From: Tanytarsus gracilentus
Lineage: Eukaryota > Arthropoda > Insecta > Diptera > Chironomidae
Length of the DNA stretch: 64,000 nt
Direction of reading: 5' to 3'
NCBI GenBank assembly: GCA_038502055.1
Contig: JAXRKN010000018.1
Location: forward strand, 124,001 to 188,000
In this document: positions 42,114-52,435 of the stretch, piece by piece
How positions within the stretch are numbered: the first letter of the stretch is position 1
Layout of the letters: each line of letters starts with the position of its first letter
Notes under the pieces: generated by a model
Seen by the model: only the letters and a program-made list of their open reading frames with translations
The model's database searches: none
What the model was told of the DNA's origin: nothing
Program-made: the position numbers and the translations under genes

Positions 42114-43729
42114 TTATTGTTTAACATAAATTTTCAACATTTTATTTTCTTCCAGATTTTTTAAATAAAATTCTTTTTTTAAATGTTTCAGTCTCAAAGT
42201 TTTTAAATTTCTGCAATTTTTCATTTCATCAATAATTTTTTGTGTGATTTTCTCGTCAATAATTTCTAAAGCTTTCAAATTTTTTAAATCCTCTAAAAGT
42301 TTTAGAAAATTTTCTTCTCCAAGTTCGCAGTTTTCGATCGAAATTTCTTCAACTTGTTGATTATCCTCGAAAAATTCTTCATTTACTTTTGCATTTTTAA
42401 GCATCAAAGATTTAATTGTTTTGGTTTTTAATTTTGCCACAGTTGAGTCGATAATTTTCATCTTTTTAAACTCAGCCGGAAATGAAATTCTTCCATACGC
42501 TTTCATGAATTCTTCTTCATCATAAAATAACCTCGAATAATGCATTTCAATGATTTTTAGACTCGGAAATTTATGAAGAATTAGATTAAGTTTGAGTGGA
42601 AGAAATCCAAAGACGGTCAATGAATTGAGGTTAGAAAGTTCTTCAACTTCTGATAAATATTCAATGGAATCGATTTTGAGCTCTTTCAAGTTGCGGAGGG
42701 ATGAAATTATTGAAGAAATATTGCACTTTTCAAGCTTTTTAATCTCGAGAATCTGAAATGGGACAAAAATTAATTTTAATTTAAAAAAATTGTTTGATTT
42801 TTTTATAGTTTTAAATTTTTCTTTCACCTCAAGACTCTCCAAATGATTATTCTCCAAAAAAATCTTAAAATCCACAGTTTTTGCTAAATTAATGTCCTTG
42901 AGTCGCAATTCTTTCAGTCTAAATTTAGTATGATGCAACTTTGGGCCCAAAAACAATTCAGTTCGATGAAAATCGCTCAAATTTAAAGCTTCGAGATGAT
43001 ATTGATAACTTAAAAATTTAGTAAAACTTTCGAGTTCTCCTGTTGCGAATTTATATTTGTGATCCATCGTGACGGATTTCATGACGCAGCCGAGTAGGAT
43101 GCGGAAGATTTTTGAGTCGGTGAAATTTACCTAAAAATAAATTTTTAAAAATTATTTTGAAATTTTACAAAAAATTGTTTAAATTTTTTTGATTTTTATT
43201 TTCAAAATTCAAATATAAAATATTTTAAATTTTTTTTTAAAAATGAAATTTTGAAAGTTTTTAAAATTAATATAGAAAGAATAAAAAAATTTAAATTTAC
43301 CTCTAAATCAACTTCAAACAGCGCCGGAAGTGGTAATTTGACATCATTCGGAATGTCACTCAGTTGCGCCTTAAGAAATTTTAATCTTTTCACGTTCTTG
43401 CAAATCAACAAAATTTTTCTTATCAAATCGAGTTTGAGGCGACAAAAAGCGAATTCAATTTGTGTCAAATTCGCGCCAATTTCGTTAATTATCTCTGAAT
43501 GCAAGTTAACTTTGTAAAAACCAATTCTGAGCTTTCGATAATTTCTTTGAAGCGCATTTTCAGGCGAATTTTCATTTAGTTTACGAAAATTTAATGTGAG
43601 TGAGTTTGAGAGCTCTGAATTTGAGATAATTTCATTGAAAATTTTGCTGATTGATGTCAAATTCACAAGATCTGATGCACTTAATTCGCCGAAAATTTTA
43701 AGAATAATTTCGGGTGGCAGAAAATTCAT
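42114..43729 (-). CDS. F-box and leucine-rich-repeat protein
   Basis: Exons 43729-43301, 43130-42828 and 42752-42114 give 456 aa. The N terminus (MNFLPPEIILKIFGELSASDL) is an F-box, which binds Skp1 in SCF ubiquitin ligases. The rest is a series of irregular leucine-rich repeats, which would pick the substrate. Intron 2 (42753-42827) is 75 nt and free of stops, so an unspliced mRNA would add 25 odd, Lys/Phe-rich residues. The splice joins SLE to ILEIKKLEKC and restores the LRR rhythm. The specific F-box subfamily is not recognised. Confidence 0.8.
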
Positions 43730-44385
43730 GAAAATTATTTTTAAATGAGTTAATTTAATTTATTAAAAAAAATTACGTCGTTTTTAAAAAAGTTGTAAAG
43801 AAATGATGCAAAAAATAATAAACAAGAGTGACGCAAAGTTTTTGATGATTTTCGCTTCAATGAAATTTATTTTTTATTTTTAATGACGGTTTAAATAAAA
43901 GGTTTGAGTAAAATTTGATACAATTATTTTCACGTGGTTATGATTAAATTTTTGAAATATGGCTTAAAAAGTATTAATTAAATATTGAACGTGTTACTAA
44001 CTCAAGTAATACTTAAATTTTTAGAGTGTGAATTTAAACGCTTCTAAAAATAGTGTGAGTTATGCTCAATTTTCTATCCGTGTATTTTTATATCGAGATC
44101 TTGGCTTCTGAACCACTCAAGAAATTTTTTATTCTGTTGCTTTTTGACAAGAAAAGAATTAAGATAGATTTTTTAGTTATGTCTATAAACATCTAGTTTT
44201 ACTTTTAATTAGTTTTGATTTTAATATAAATGCGCTACAACACAAACTCGATGGGTTTTGATATTTTTCTTATTTAATTTCTTCCGAAAGTTTTTAATAA
44301 TTTTTTTCTCTTAATTTCATAAAAAATTCAAAAAAATTCAGTCTTCATTAAGAATTCGAGAAGAGAGAACAATTTTTTTAAAAGT
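43730..44385. other. divergent intergenic region
   Basis: Spacer between the F-box/LRR and secreted LRR genes. A TCAGTC initiator-like site at 44338-44343 lies 46 bp before the downstream ATG. No other feature is seen. Confidence 0.4.
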
Positions 44386-45108
44386 ATGAAATTATTTTTA
44401 TTTTTTATTTTAAGTTTTTATCGACATGTGACTGGAATGACAATTTTTTGTGATTATCCTCCACCAAAATATTACTTCATAAAATCGTCAAACTTTTCTC
44501 AACTTTTATACAAATGTGAAGTGAAAAAGTTCATAGTTGCATCATCTAAAGACACGACAGTGACAAAAATTTTCGGATTTCATGAGAGAGGATTTTCAAA
44601 TAGTGACATTTACCTCATAGAATGGAAATACAACGCGCCAAAATTAAATTTTATACCAAAAAATCTTACAAAATATTTCGTGAACCTCGAAGGTATCAAA
44701 ATTTATTCTTCATTCATTGAAAATATTTCAAGCAAAGATTTGCAACAATTTGGTGAAAAATTAACTTTCTTTTACCTCTCGCGAAGTAAAATTGAAGTAA
44801 TACAAAAAAATTTATTTGAATTTAATCCAAATCTAAAAATTATTGGATTGTACAACAACAAAATAAAATTTATTGAAAAAGGAACTTTCGATAGTTTAAA
44901 TCAACTCGAAGCTCTCTATATCTGGGGCAACTTTTGCTTGCATAAATTTAGAATCGAAGATGGAAGTGCAGCAACAAGAAAAGATGTGATAATGCTCGTT
45001 AATAAAATTGAGGAATCTTGCAAGGAGGAAAATTATTTTTCCATGTTTTTAAAATTTATAAAAATGAAATCAAATAATTTATTTATTAAAAAATTAAATA
45101 AAATTTAA
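44386..45108 (+). CDS. secreted leucine-rich-repeat protein
   Basis: An intronless 240-aa protein with a signal peptide (MKLFLFFILSFYRHVTG) and a Cys-containing N-terminal cap (FCDYPP...YKCEV). It has about four LRRs with the L-x-x-L-x-L/I form (LKIIGLYNNKIKFIEKGTF) and a C-terminal cap with NFCLHKF...SCKEE. Short secreted LRR proteins of this kind are numerous in nematoceran flies. Some in mosquitoes act in immunity, but no special motif ties this one to them. There is no membrane anchor. Confidence 0.75.
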   Translation: MKLFLFFILSFYRHVTGMTIFCDYPPPKYYFIKSSNFSQLLYKCEVKKFIVASSKDTTVTKIFGFHERGFSNSDIYLIEWKYNAPKLNFIPKNLTKYFVNLEGIKIYSSFIENISSKDLQQFGEKLTFFYLSRSKIEVIQKNLFEFNPNLKIIGLYNNKIKFIEKGTFDSLNQLEALYIWGNFCLHKFRIEDGSAATRKDVIMLVNKIEESCKEENYFSMFLKFIKMKSNNLFIKKLNKI

Positions 45109-45941
45109 GATTTTTTTTAAAAAAATTATGTCTGAATTAATAAATATAAATATATGTAAAGTATATAAGGTCCTTAAAATTTAAATCCAAGTCTATTGCT
45201 TTTATTTTCTTCTTCTTTTTTTCCCTGAAATTTAAAATTTTCTCTAAAAAGCTTTTAATTTTTTTAATTGTATTTTATTAACTTTATGTTGAACATTTAT
45301 AAGCAAAAAAATTTTTTATCATACATATTATTTTTAGCTTCTTATTTATTTTGTCTTATTTTCAAATTTATTGAAAAAATATGGTTTGGTAAATTTTAAA
45401 CGTATCTTTTCTATTTTCTTGTGAGTTTGTTCATGAATGATCAATTTGTGGAATATTTAAAACTTGATTTCGTTTTTTAATGTATCAAAGAATTATTTAA
45501 AAATATTCATGTTAATTTTAAAAGCACTTTAAAGTTAGCCAAAAGTTTTGCCGGTAAAGTACGGCGGACTGAAATTTCAGATCGTGCGCAAATTTTCGAT
45601 GCTAAAATTAACAATGAATTAATTTTAATGAACTTTATGTGTGGTCCGCTTTTAAAAAGTTGAAAAATTAAAAGAAATAAAAATTCTAAAAAATAAAATA
45701 CAAAAGAATTTAATAAAAATTAAACATAGAAAAATATTTCAACAAATAAAATAAAATTCTCAAAATTTATATTAAAAATTGATCGAAAATAATTGTTAAA
45801 AAACTTTTCTTAAGGCAAATCTCGATTCAAATAATTTCTTATTGCTATTTTAAATTTTTTTTTCGAGATTCTCATTACAAAATTTTCCAAAAGCAGAGAC
45901 AAAAATTATTCAAGAAATTGAATTTGAGATTTTTTAGCTTT
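45109..45941. other. convergent intergenic region, no gene seen
   Basis: AT-rich spacer between the LRR gene and the 3' end of the Snakeskin-like gene. A short less AT-rich patch at 45540-45600 has no recognisable content. Confidence 0.4.
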
Positions 45942-48900
45942 TTAATCTCTGAATGTGAAAACGACATCGACGAGGAAGAGAATTCCGTTGACAATGGCCA
46001 AAGAACCTTTTGCGATTCCAGTTGTGCGATTGTCTTTGGAAACCCAGCCGGAGATTTTTCCTGCCGTACTATCATTCCAGAATTGGATGATCAAGATACC
46101 GGAAACGATGAACATCGCGGAACCGATGAGAGAGAAGAAAAGATCTAAAATATTGAAAATTAAATTAAATTTTTCATTTTTTTAATTCATAAATTTAAAA
46201 CTCACCAATTCTTCTATTGATTGGAGTTCCCATCATGAAGCCAGCGAACAAGGCAATCAAGATGACTGTGAAGCCAACAAAAGTTCCATTGATGAGCATG
46301 ACATGATGTGGATCAGTGTTTTCATGTACCGAGTTGTAATGGAGACCACAACAAACCAATGTGACGACCTAGAATATTAAGAAAAATATAAATAATTAAA
46401 TTAAAGTTTAAAAAGTGGAATTTATAATTTTAACGGTTAAAAGTTTTTTAAAAGCTGTTGAAGGGTTTTGGAAATTTAAAAATAAACTGTTGCTTTGAAC
46501 ACTTCAAATGTTTAAAATAATTTAAATTGTTTAATATGCCATCACCTTGACACTCAACAAAATGTTTAATTCTTCCTGTATTATTTTTCTGTTTACATTT
46601 TTCCGCACTCATCTCGATTAACGCATGGCTGACTCATTAAATATTTCACTGGGTTAAATTATTTTTTATTATTGACACGATTTGAGTCACAACAAAAAAT
46701 CAGGTGATATAAAAATGACACAATGCTGTATTCTTTTCAACAATAGAATTCGTAAAAATTAAAGAGAACCTTTTGTGAGAATTTTTATAAATGTTTGCTG
46801 TGTAGAAAAATTATCAATGATGTGTGAAATTAAATTCTAAGAAAATTGCCTTTAAACTTCTTTAGAAAAAATTCGGAAAAAAATCTTAAAATAGCAAATA
46901 TTTCATCATTTGATTTAAAAAAATTTTGTTTTGTTACTCTTTGATATTTTTTACAAATTTAATAAAATCAAAACACTTTTTTAAGGCTTCTCAAGTTAAA
47001 TTAAGTTTCATCAGAATTTTACTCGCGGATTTCATAAACTTCCGATTTTTTTTATAGACTTTGCATTAATTCTTTTAACCTCTCACAACGCAATAAAATG
47101 AAAGTTGAATATTAAAATAATAATTTTTTGCAATTAATGATTCATGAGACGTAAGATTAAGTTGAAGGCGATCGCAAAGCTAATAAATAAACTTTTATAT
47201 GAATTAATTAAAAAATTCGAGTTTGATGAAGTCATCACAAAAACATCTGAGATTTAAAATAAACAAAAATTTTTCATTGACTTTTTTAAATGTTCATTCA
47301 TAATTTTTAACTTCCTCATTGTTATTTTTACCTCACGCGACTTCCACGTTTAAACTTGACTCAATTCTTCATTTTTTTCCATCTAAGGAATTTCAATTTT
47401 TTTTAATCCAACGCTCTCAATCATCAAATTAAATTCGCATTGAATTTCATCATGAGAAGAAAAAAAAATTGCCGGCAGTTAATAACGAATGACCTTGGCA
47501 TGCCAGAGCGATGATGAGAATGTGTGAAAAAGCTTAAAAGTGATGCGTGTGGCGTGCACATGGTAAACGTGACGAATTTTATAAATAACAATTTTAAAAA
47601 AACTGACGAATTACCAAAAAATTAAAAATCTTTAAGTTTAAATTCATGATTCATCATCAAAGCCATTCGATCCTTCCAATCCAGACGTTCTCTAGTTTCC
47701 CAACTATTTAAAAATTCTCGCGAATTTCAAACAAATTTAATTTTTTCCTATCAAATTTCGCTCATTGCAAATAAACAACTTTTAATACAATTTATCAACT
47801 TTTTATATTGAATCATGTGAGATGATCTCATCAGTCTGAATTAAAATGAGATCATTAAGAGCCAATTAGTATGGCACACAACAATAATGAGGTTTGGGCA
47901 ACTCACGCATGTTGATTAATTATCTGCACAACATTCGTTGTGTCGTCGAAAGGCGGAAAAAGAAGAAGAAGAAACCAAGCCTTAAAATGGGTTGGAATTA
48001 AATTAATTCAAGAGATGGATGAAATTTTGAAAAAGATTAAATTTGATTATTTTGAAAAATATAAAAAAAAATTATTGAAATTTTTGAAAATAATTTAAAA
48101 ATCCAGGAGGACACTTAAATTTTTTAAATTTAAAATTCATTTAAATTTTTTAATTACCAGTTTGATAATTTTTAGTTTCTTGTTAAAATTTTTACGTGCA
48201 TTTTTTTCTAGTGTCAATTCGGCAAAATTCAATATTCTTATCTTATCTTCAACTTTTTTTTCGCTTAATAACTGACTAAATTTGATTGTGTTCTCGTTTA
48301 TTGACATTTTTCTCTCTTATCGATTCGCAATTCCACAGAAACACCTCATTCATGGTTTTTTATCAGCTATTGGCAATTACATAATGTTTGGGAGAAAAAA
48401 GCCTTTGATATATGGAATAAATTATTAAATGAAATTATAAAGAAATATGCGGAAGTCAGTGATGGATAAATACAAAAAATCCATGTAATATTATTTAGTT
48501 TTGGATAATTAGATGAATTTTACATGAAAATTAAATTAATTACGTTAATATTCTTGAGAGAAATCTAAAGAGTTCTGCATGATTTCCGTCTTCTTGGTAA
48601 TTTCAACGCGCTACCTCTCAGTCATCAATCAATCAATCAAAATATAATTAATTTCATATAATTTATTTGTATTGTAATTTTTACTCGATTACAATTTAAT
48701 TGTCCATCTGTGAGTTGTAGTTGATTTTATTAATAATTGACTTTAAAGTTGAATAATTGAGTCATGGGGATCATAAAATTATTTTGAGTGTTACACCTCT
48801 GATAAAGTTATTTAACTGATAAAATTCATTCAATTAGTTTACGACATCTCAGTGAATGAAGACTAATAAATTAAGCTTTATTAAATGTGTAAGAAAAGAA

Positions 48901-51900
48901 AGTGAATTGAGAACATTTCCAGACTTTTTAAAAGATTTACTTTTCTTTATAAAAACATCATTAACAAGTTGAAAATTTTTCAATTTAAATAAAATTTGCA
49001 TTCGTAAATTGAACTTTTAAATCGCCCACAATTCATTTAAAAAAGATCAAAAAATTATTAAATCATTCTCAACTATTTAAAAGTTTCTGTCATCGATGAA
49101 TCTCACTTTAACTGATTTTAAATTAATCACACAAATAATTCAAATTTTGGTACGCAAATAATTTTTTTTCATCACTCATCAATTAATCATCGAATGAGTA
49201 AACATTTTTAAAGAATTCTCTTGTTATAAAAATTTAATCGAAATAATTTGCAAAATGTGTGAAATGAAATGTTTTTTTGTGGCAGACCATCATGGAATTT
49301 CTATTTAACATAAATTAGAGTTTACTAGAATTTTCTCTTCTATTTTTATTTTTACACCATAAAAACTATTTCGAAAGAGTGCCGGCATGCGCATGCAAGC
49401 TTTTATGTCGTCGTAAAATTCTCCGCTGCGTGTTCTTACTTGAAGCTCTCGTTTCTTGAGCTAATACGTCGCAGAATAAATCGAGATGCCGGTAAATAAA
49501 AACAAAAATGTTTCAAAACCCACACGTGGGTGTTGCCGCGTAACCCACTTGTAACAGATCAGTGTTTGAAAATCAAGTGCATAAAAAATGAGTTTAAGTC
49601 AATCCGGACACTTTGGCTGTCCGTGGCAGTCCTGTTCGACAATTTTTCAAAAATCGTCTATGTCATTAGATTCCTGGTCCAATTACGAGTTCAACGATAC
49701 CCATGAAGTCATAGTTCTGAAAAATGGACATTTTGGCTGTCCGTGGCACTACTGGCCGGCCTTGATTAGCATTTATCAAAAATCATCTATGTCAATAGAT
49801 TCCTGGTCCAATCACGAGTTCAACGATACCCATGAAGCCATAGTTCTGAAAAATGGACATTTTGGCTGTCCGTGGCACTACTGGCCGTCCATGATGGACA
49901 TTCATCAAAAATCATCAATGCCATTCAGTTCCTGGTTCAATTACGAGTTCAACGAGATACATGAAGCCATAGTTCTGAAAAATGAACATTTTGGCTGTCC
50001 GTGGCACTGCTGGCCGGCCATGATGGACATTCCTCAAAAATCATCTATATCAATCGATTCCTGGTCCAATCACGAGTTCAACGATACCCATGAAACCATA
50101 GTTCTGAAAAATGGACATTTTGGCTGTCTGTGGCACGACCATAGGTCACGACTCGAAAAATCATGTATGTCAATCGATTCCTGGTCAAGTTACGAATCAA
50201 TGCCAATCGATTTCTGGTCCAATCACGAGTTCAACGATACCCATGAAGCCATATAAGAAAAAATTTGTATGAAAAATGGACGTTATGGCCGTCCATGGCA
50301 CGACCATAGGTCATGACTCAAAAAATAGTCAGTGCCTGCACATATAGACCCTAAGAGCTACCATCTGGCGAAAACTAGAAGTCTCTAGCTGGTCCAGGGA
50401 CCGAGATCTCGCTTGTGCAGACGGACGGACGGACGGACGGACGGACGGAATCACGAGCATATAAGCGTTACACCACTTTGTGGGTTACGCTAAAAAATCT
50501 TTTAGGGGGGAAAAAGTTTTTTTTGAGTCATCGGAAAATTAAATAAAGATGTTTTCGATTTTTTATGCTTGATTTTTTATGGAGTCATAAGTTGTTCTTA
50601 TGACTTCAAATTTCAGACGGAAATTGAAAATTATTGAAATTATTAATGGACAATTATAAAACTTGTAATTAATGAATTAATAAGTATTTAATTAATTTCA
50701 GTCGCAATATCATAATTGCAAGTTTCCCACCCCCTGAAAAATTTCCTCACAATCGACATAAAAATCTTTCCCCTCAATCATCGTAAAATGAATCTTAAAT
50801 TACATTCGATCAACATCCAACTGAGAAATGCCGAGAGTGAAAATCCATTAGGTCGATCCCATCTAGAATTTCTGGAGCCATTTATAAACTCAACATTTTT
50901 AGGGTGTGTCAGGAAGTTCAGTAGCCGTCGATAAGGAAAAAAAGTCATGAAAGTTCAAAACGGAAGCGAGCAAAAAAATTATTCATATTAGAAATTAAAT
51001 TTAGAAATATAAAAAAATGTGTTGTCATTAAATTTGTTTGAGTTATAGAGTGACATCATCGAAATTCATAAAAAGAAGTGGCGGTTTCGAGTTTTGAGTG
51101 CGAGAAAATAAACAAAAAAATAAAATGAATTTTTTAAGAGAATTGTATTGAGTAAAATTAAAAAAATTATTTTATAAAATGTTTTATTTTATTTTTTAAT
51201 AAATACGTTAAAAATTTTGAAAACTTTTTTTAATTTATTAAAAATCATAAAAATTTTAAAGTTAATTTTTTAAAATTTCTGTTTCTAAATTTATGATTTG
51301 ATGTTAAACTATTATTTAACCCTCGATTGAGCATCGACAAATTACTTTAAACCATCTCGAAAGAACCCACGCTCAACTGCGTAGATGGACTTTTTAGTGT
51401 AACCCACGAAGTGGTGTAACACTTATATGCGCCTATTTCCGTCCGTCCGTCCGTCCGTCCGTTCCTTCGAGATCTCGGCTCCTGAGATAGCTAGAGACTT
51501 CTAGTTTTCGCCAAATGGTAGGTCTATGAATTTAGATTCGGCCATTTTAGGAATTTTTTGGGTCATGACCACAGGTCGTGCCATGGACCGCCATAATGTC
51601 CATTTTTCATACAAATTTTCTCTTATATGGCTTCATGGGTATCGTTGAACTCGGGATTGGACCAGGAATCGATTGGCATGGATCTGAAAATGGAACACTG
51701 TGGAAATGGAACATGATGGAAAATGAAACACAGTGGAAAGTGGAACACAGTAGAAAATGGAACACAGTAGAAAATGGAACACAGGGGAAAATGAAACATG
51801 GTGGAAAATGGAACAATGTGGAAAATGAAACACAGTGGAAAGTGGAACACAGTGGAAAATGGAACATAGTGGAAAATGGAACACTGTGGAAAATGAAACA

Positions 51901-52435
51901 TGGTGGAAAATGGAACATAGTGGAAAATGGAACATGGTGGAGAATGGAACACTGTGGAAAATGAAACATGGTGGAACATAGTGGAAAATGGAACATGATG
52001 GAAAATGGAACACAATGGAAAATGGAACACAAAGGAAAATGGAACATGGTGGAAAATGAAACACAATGGAAAATGTAACAATTGAGCCAAATAGAAATAA
52101 TGATACACAATGGAAAATAAAACATAATGGAAAACAGTGGAAAATGGAACATAGTGGCAAATAACTTTCCCAAAAAAAAATATTTCCTTATGCTTCCCTT
52201 TCAGCTTTCCAAAAAATATTTTCCATTAGGCTTCTCTTTTGGCTTCTTAATAGGACTTCCCCATGTTACATTTTCAATACTGATCTGTGACAAGTGGGTT
52301 ACACGGCAACACCCACGTGTGGGTTTTGAAACATTTTTTTCTTTCTTAAATTTCACTTTCAATAATTTTTTTTAAAAATTTTTAAAAACTCACCAACTCC
52401 AAAAGTTTAATGATTGACATTCTTGAAAAAGCCAT
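45942..52435 (-). CDS. Snakeskin-like four-transmembrane protein
   Basis: Three exons (52435-52394, 46368-46206, 46144-45942) give 135 aa, with a first intron of 6.0 kb. Exon 1 codes MAFSRMSIIKLLEL, which joins in frame to a first membrane segment (VVTLVCCGL). Three more hydrophobic segments follow (FVGFTVILIALFAGFMMG, DLFFSLIGSAMFIVSGIL, GSLAIVNGILFLVDVVF) with short loops. Size, topology and motifs such as GALxxINGxFYLLD-like (GSLAIVNGILFLVD) resemble Snakeskin, a smooth septate junction protein of the insect midgut, though the similarity is judged from memory and could fit another MARVEL-like family. Confidence 0.72.
46369..49508. other. intronic DNA of the Snakeskin-like gene
   Basis: AT-rich with no nested gene recognised. 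It contains a LINE-like tail near 48560-48640. A 12-bp palindrome GCATGCGCATGC lies near 49386. Confidence 0.4.
48550..48642 (+). mobile_element. LINE 3'-end fragment with ATCA tail
   Basis: AAGAGTTCTGCATGATTTCC resembles the LINE fragment at 37405, and it ends in CATCAATCAATCAATCAA, a short tandem tail like CATCTATCTAT there. It is probably a second, heavily truncated copy. The 5' limit is unclear. Confidence 0.4.
49605..50255 (+). repeat. 129-bp tandem repeat array with open frame
   Basis: GGACATTTTGGCTGTCCGTG recurs at 129-bp steps (about 49726, 49855, 49984, 50113). The unit is 43 codons, and the plus frame stays open for five units (HFGCPWHYWP, SWSNHEFNDTHEAI). One unit occurs inverted at about 51580-51690. 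The open frame is more likely a by-product of the unit length than a gene. Confidence 0.75.
50425..50450 (+). repeat. (GGAC)n microsatellite in left arm
   Basis: Six to seven GGAC units; the mirror CCGT array is at about 51448-51470 in the right arm. Both sit at the same place in the inverted element. Confidence 0.8.
51690..52160 (+). repeat. 17-bp minisatellite array
   Basis: Over twenty copies of GTGGAAAATGGAACACA with small changes (…CATG, …CATA, …CACT). Since 17 is not a multiple of 3, the array is open in several frames on both strands, which makes long Cys/Phe-rich or Trp/Asn-rich frames that are not genes. Confidence 0.85.

Larger units (their letters stand above)
49509..52333. mobile_element. 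2.8-kb element with long inverted arms, inside an intron
   Basis: The ends are near-identical inverted repeats of about 57 bp (TGTTTCAAAACCCACACGTG at 49509, reversed at 52333). A second inverted pair lies inside: 50235-50495 and 51405-51640, with ACGG/CCGT tetramer arrays, a GTAACCCAC hairpin and the same GATCTCG and GACTTCTAG motifs. The left arm holds a 129-bp tandem array and the right arm a 17-bp one. About 0.9 kb of unrelated AT-rich DNA separates the arms. It may be one foldback-like element, or two ~1-kb insertions facing each other. No transposase is seen. Confidence 0.7.

Noticed and set aside
50425..50450. CRISPR-like or telomeric repeat
   Set aside because: The GGAC array is a simple microsatellite with no spacers, and it is mirrored in the other arm of the element.
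51607..52173. Three overlapping minus-strand frames of 161-188 codons rich in Cys, Phe and His
   Set aside because: They are the same 17-bp minisatellite read in three frames.
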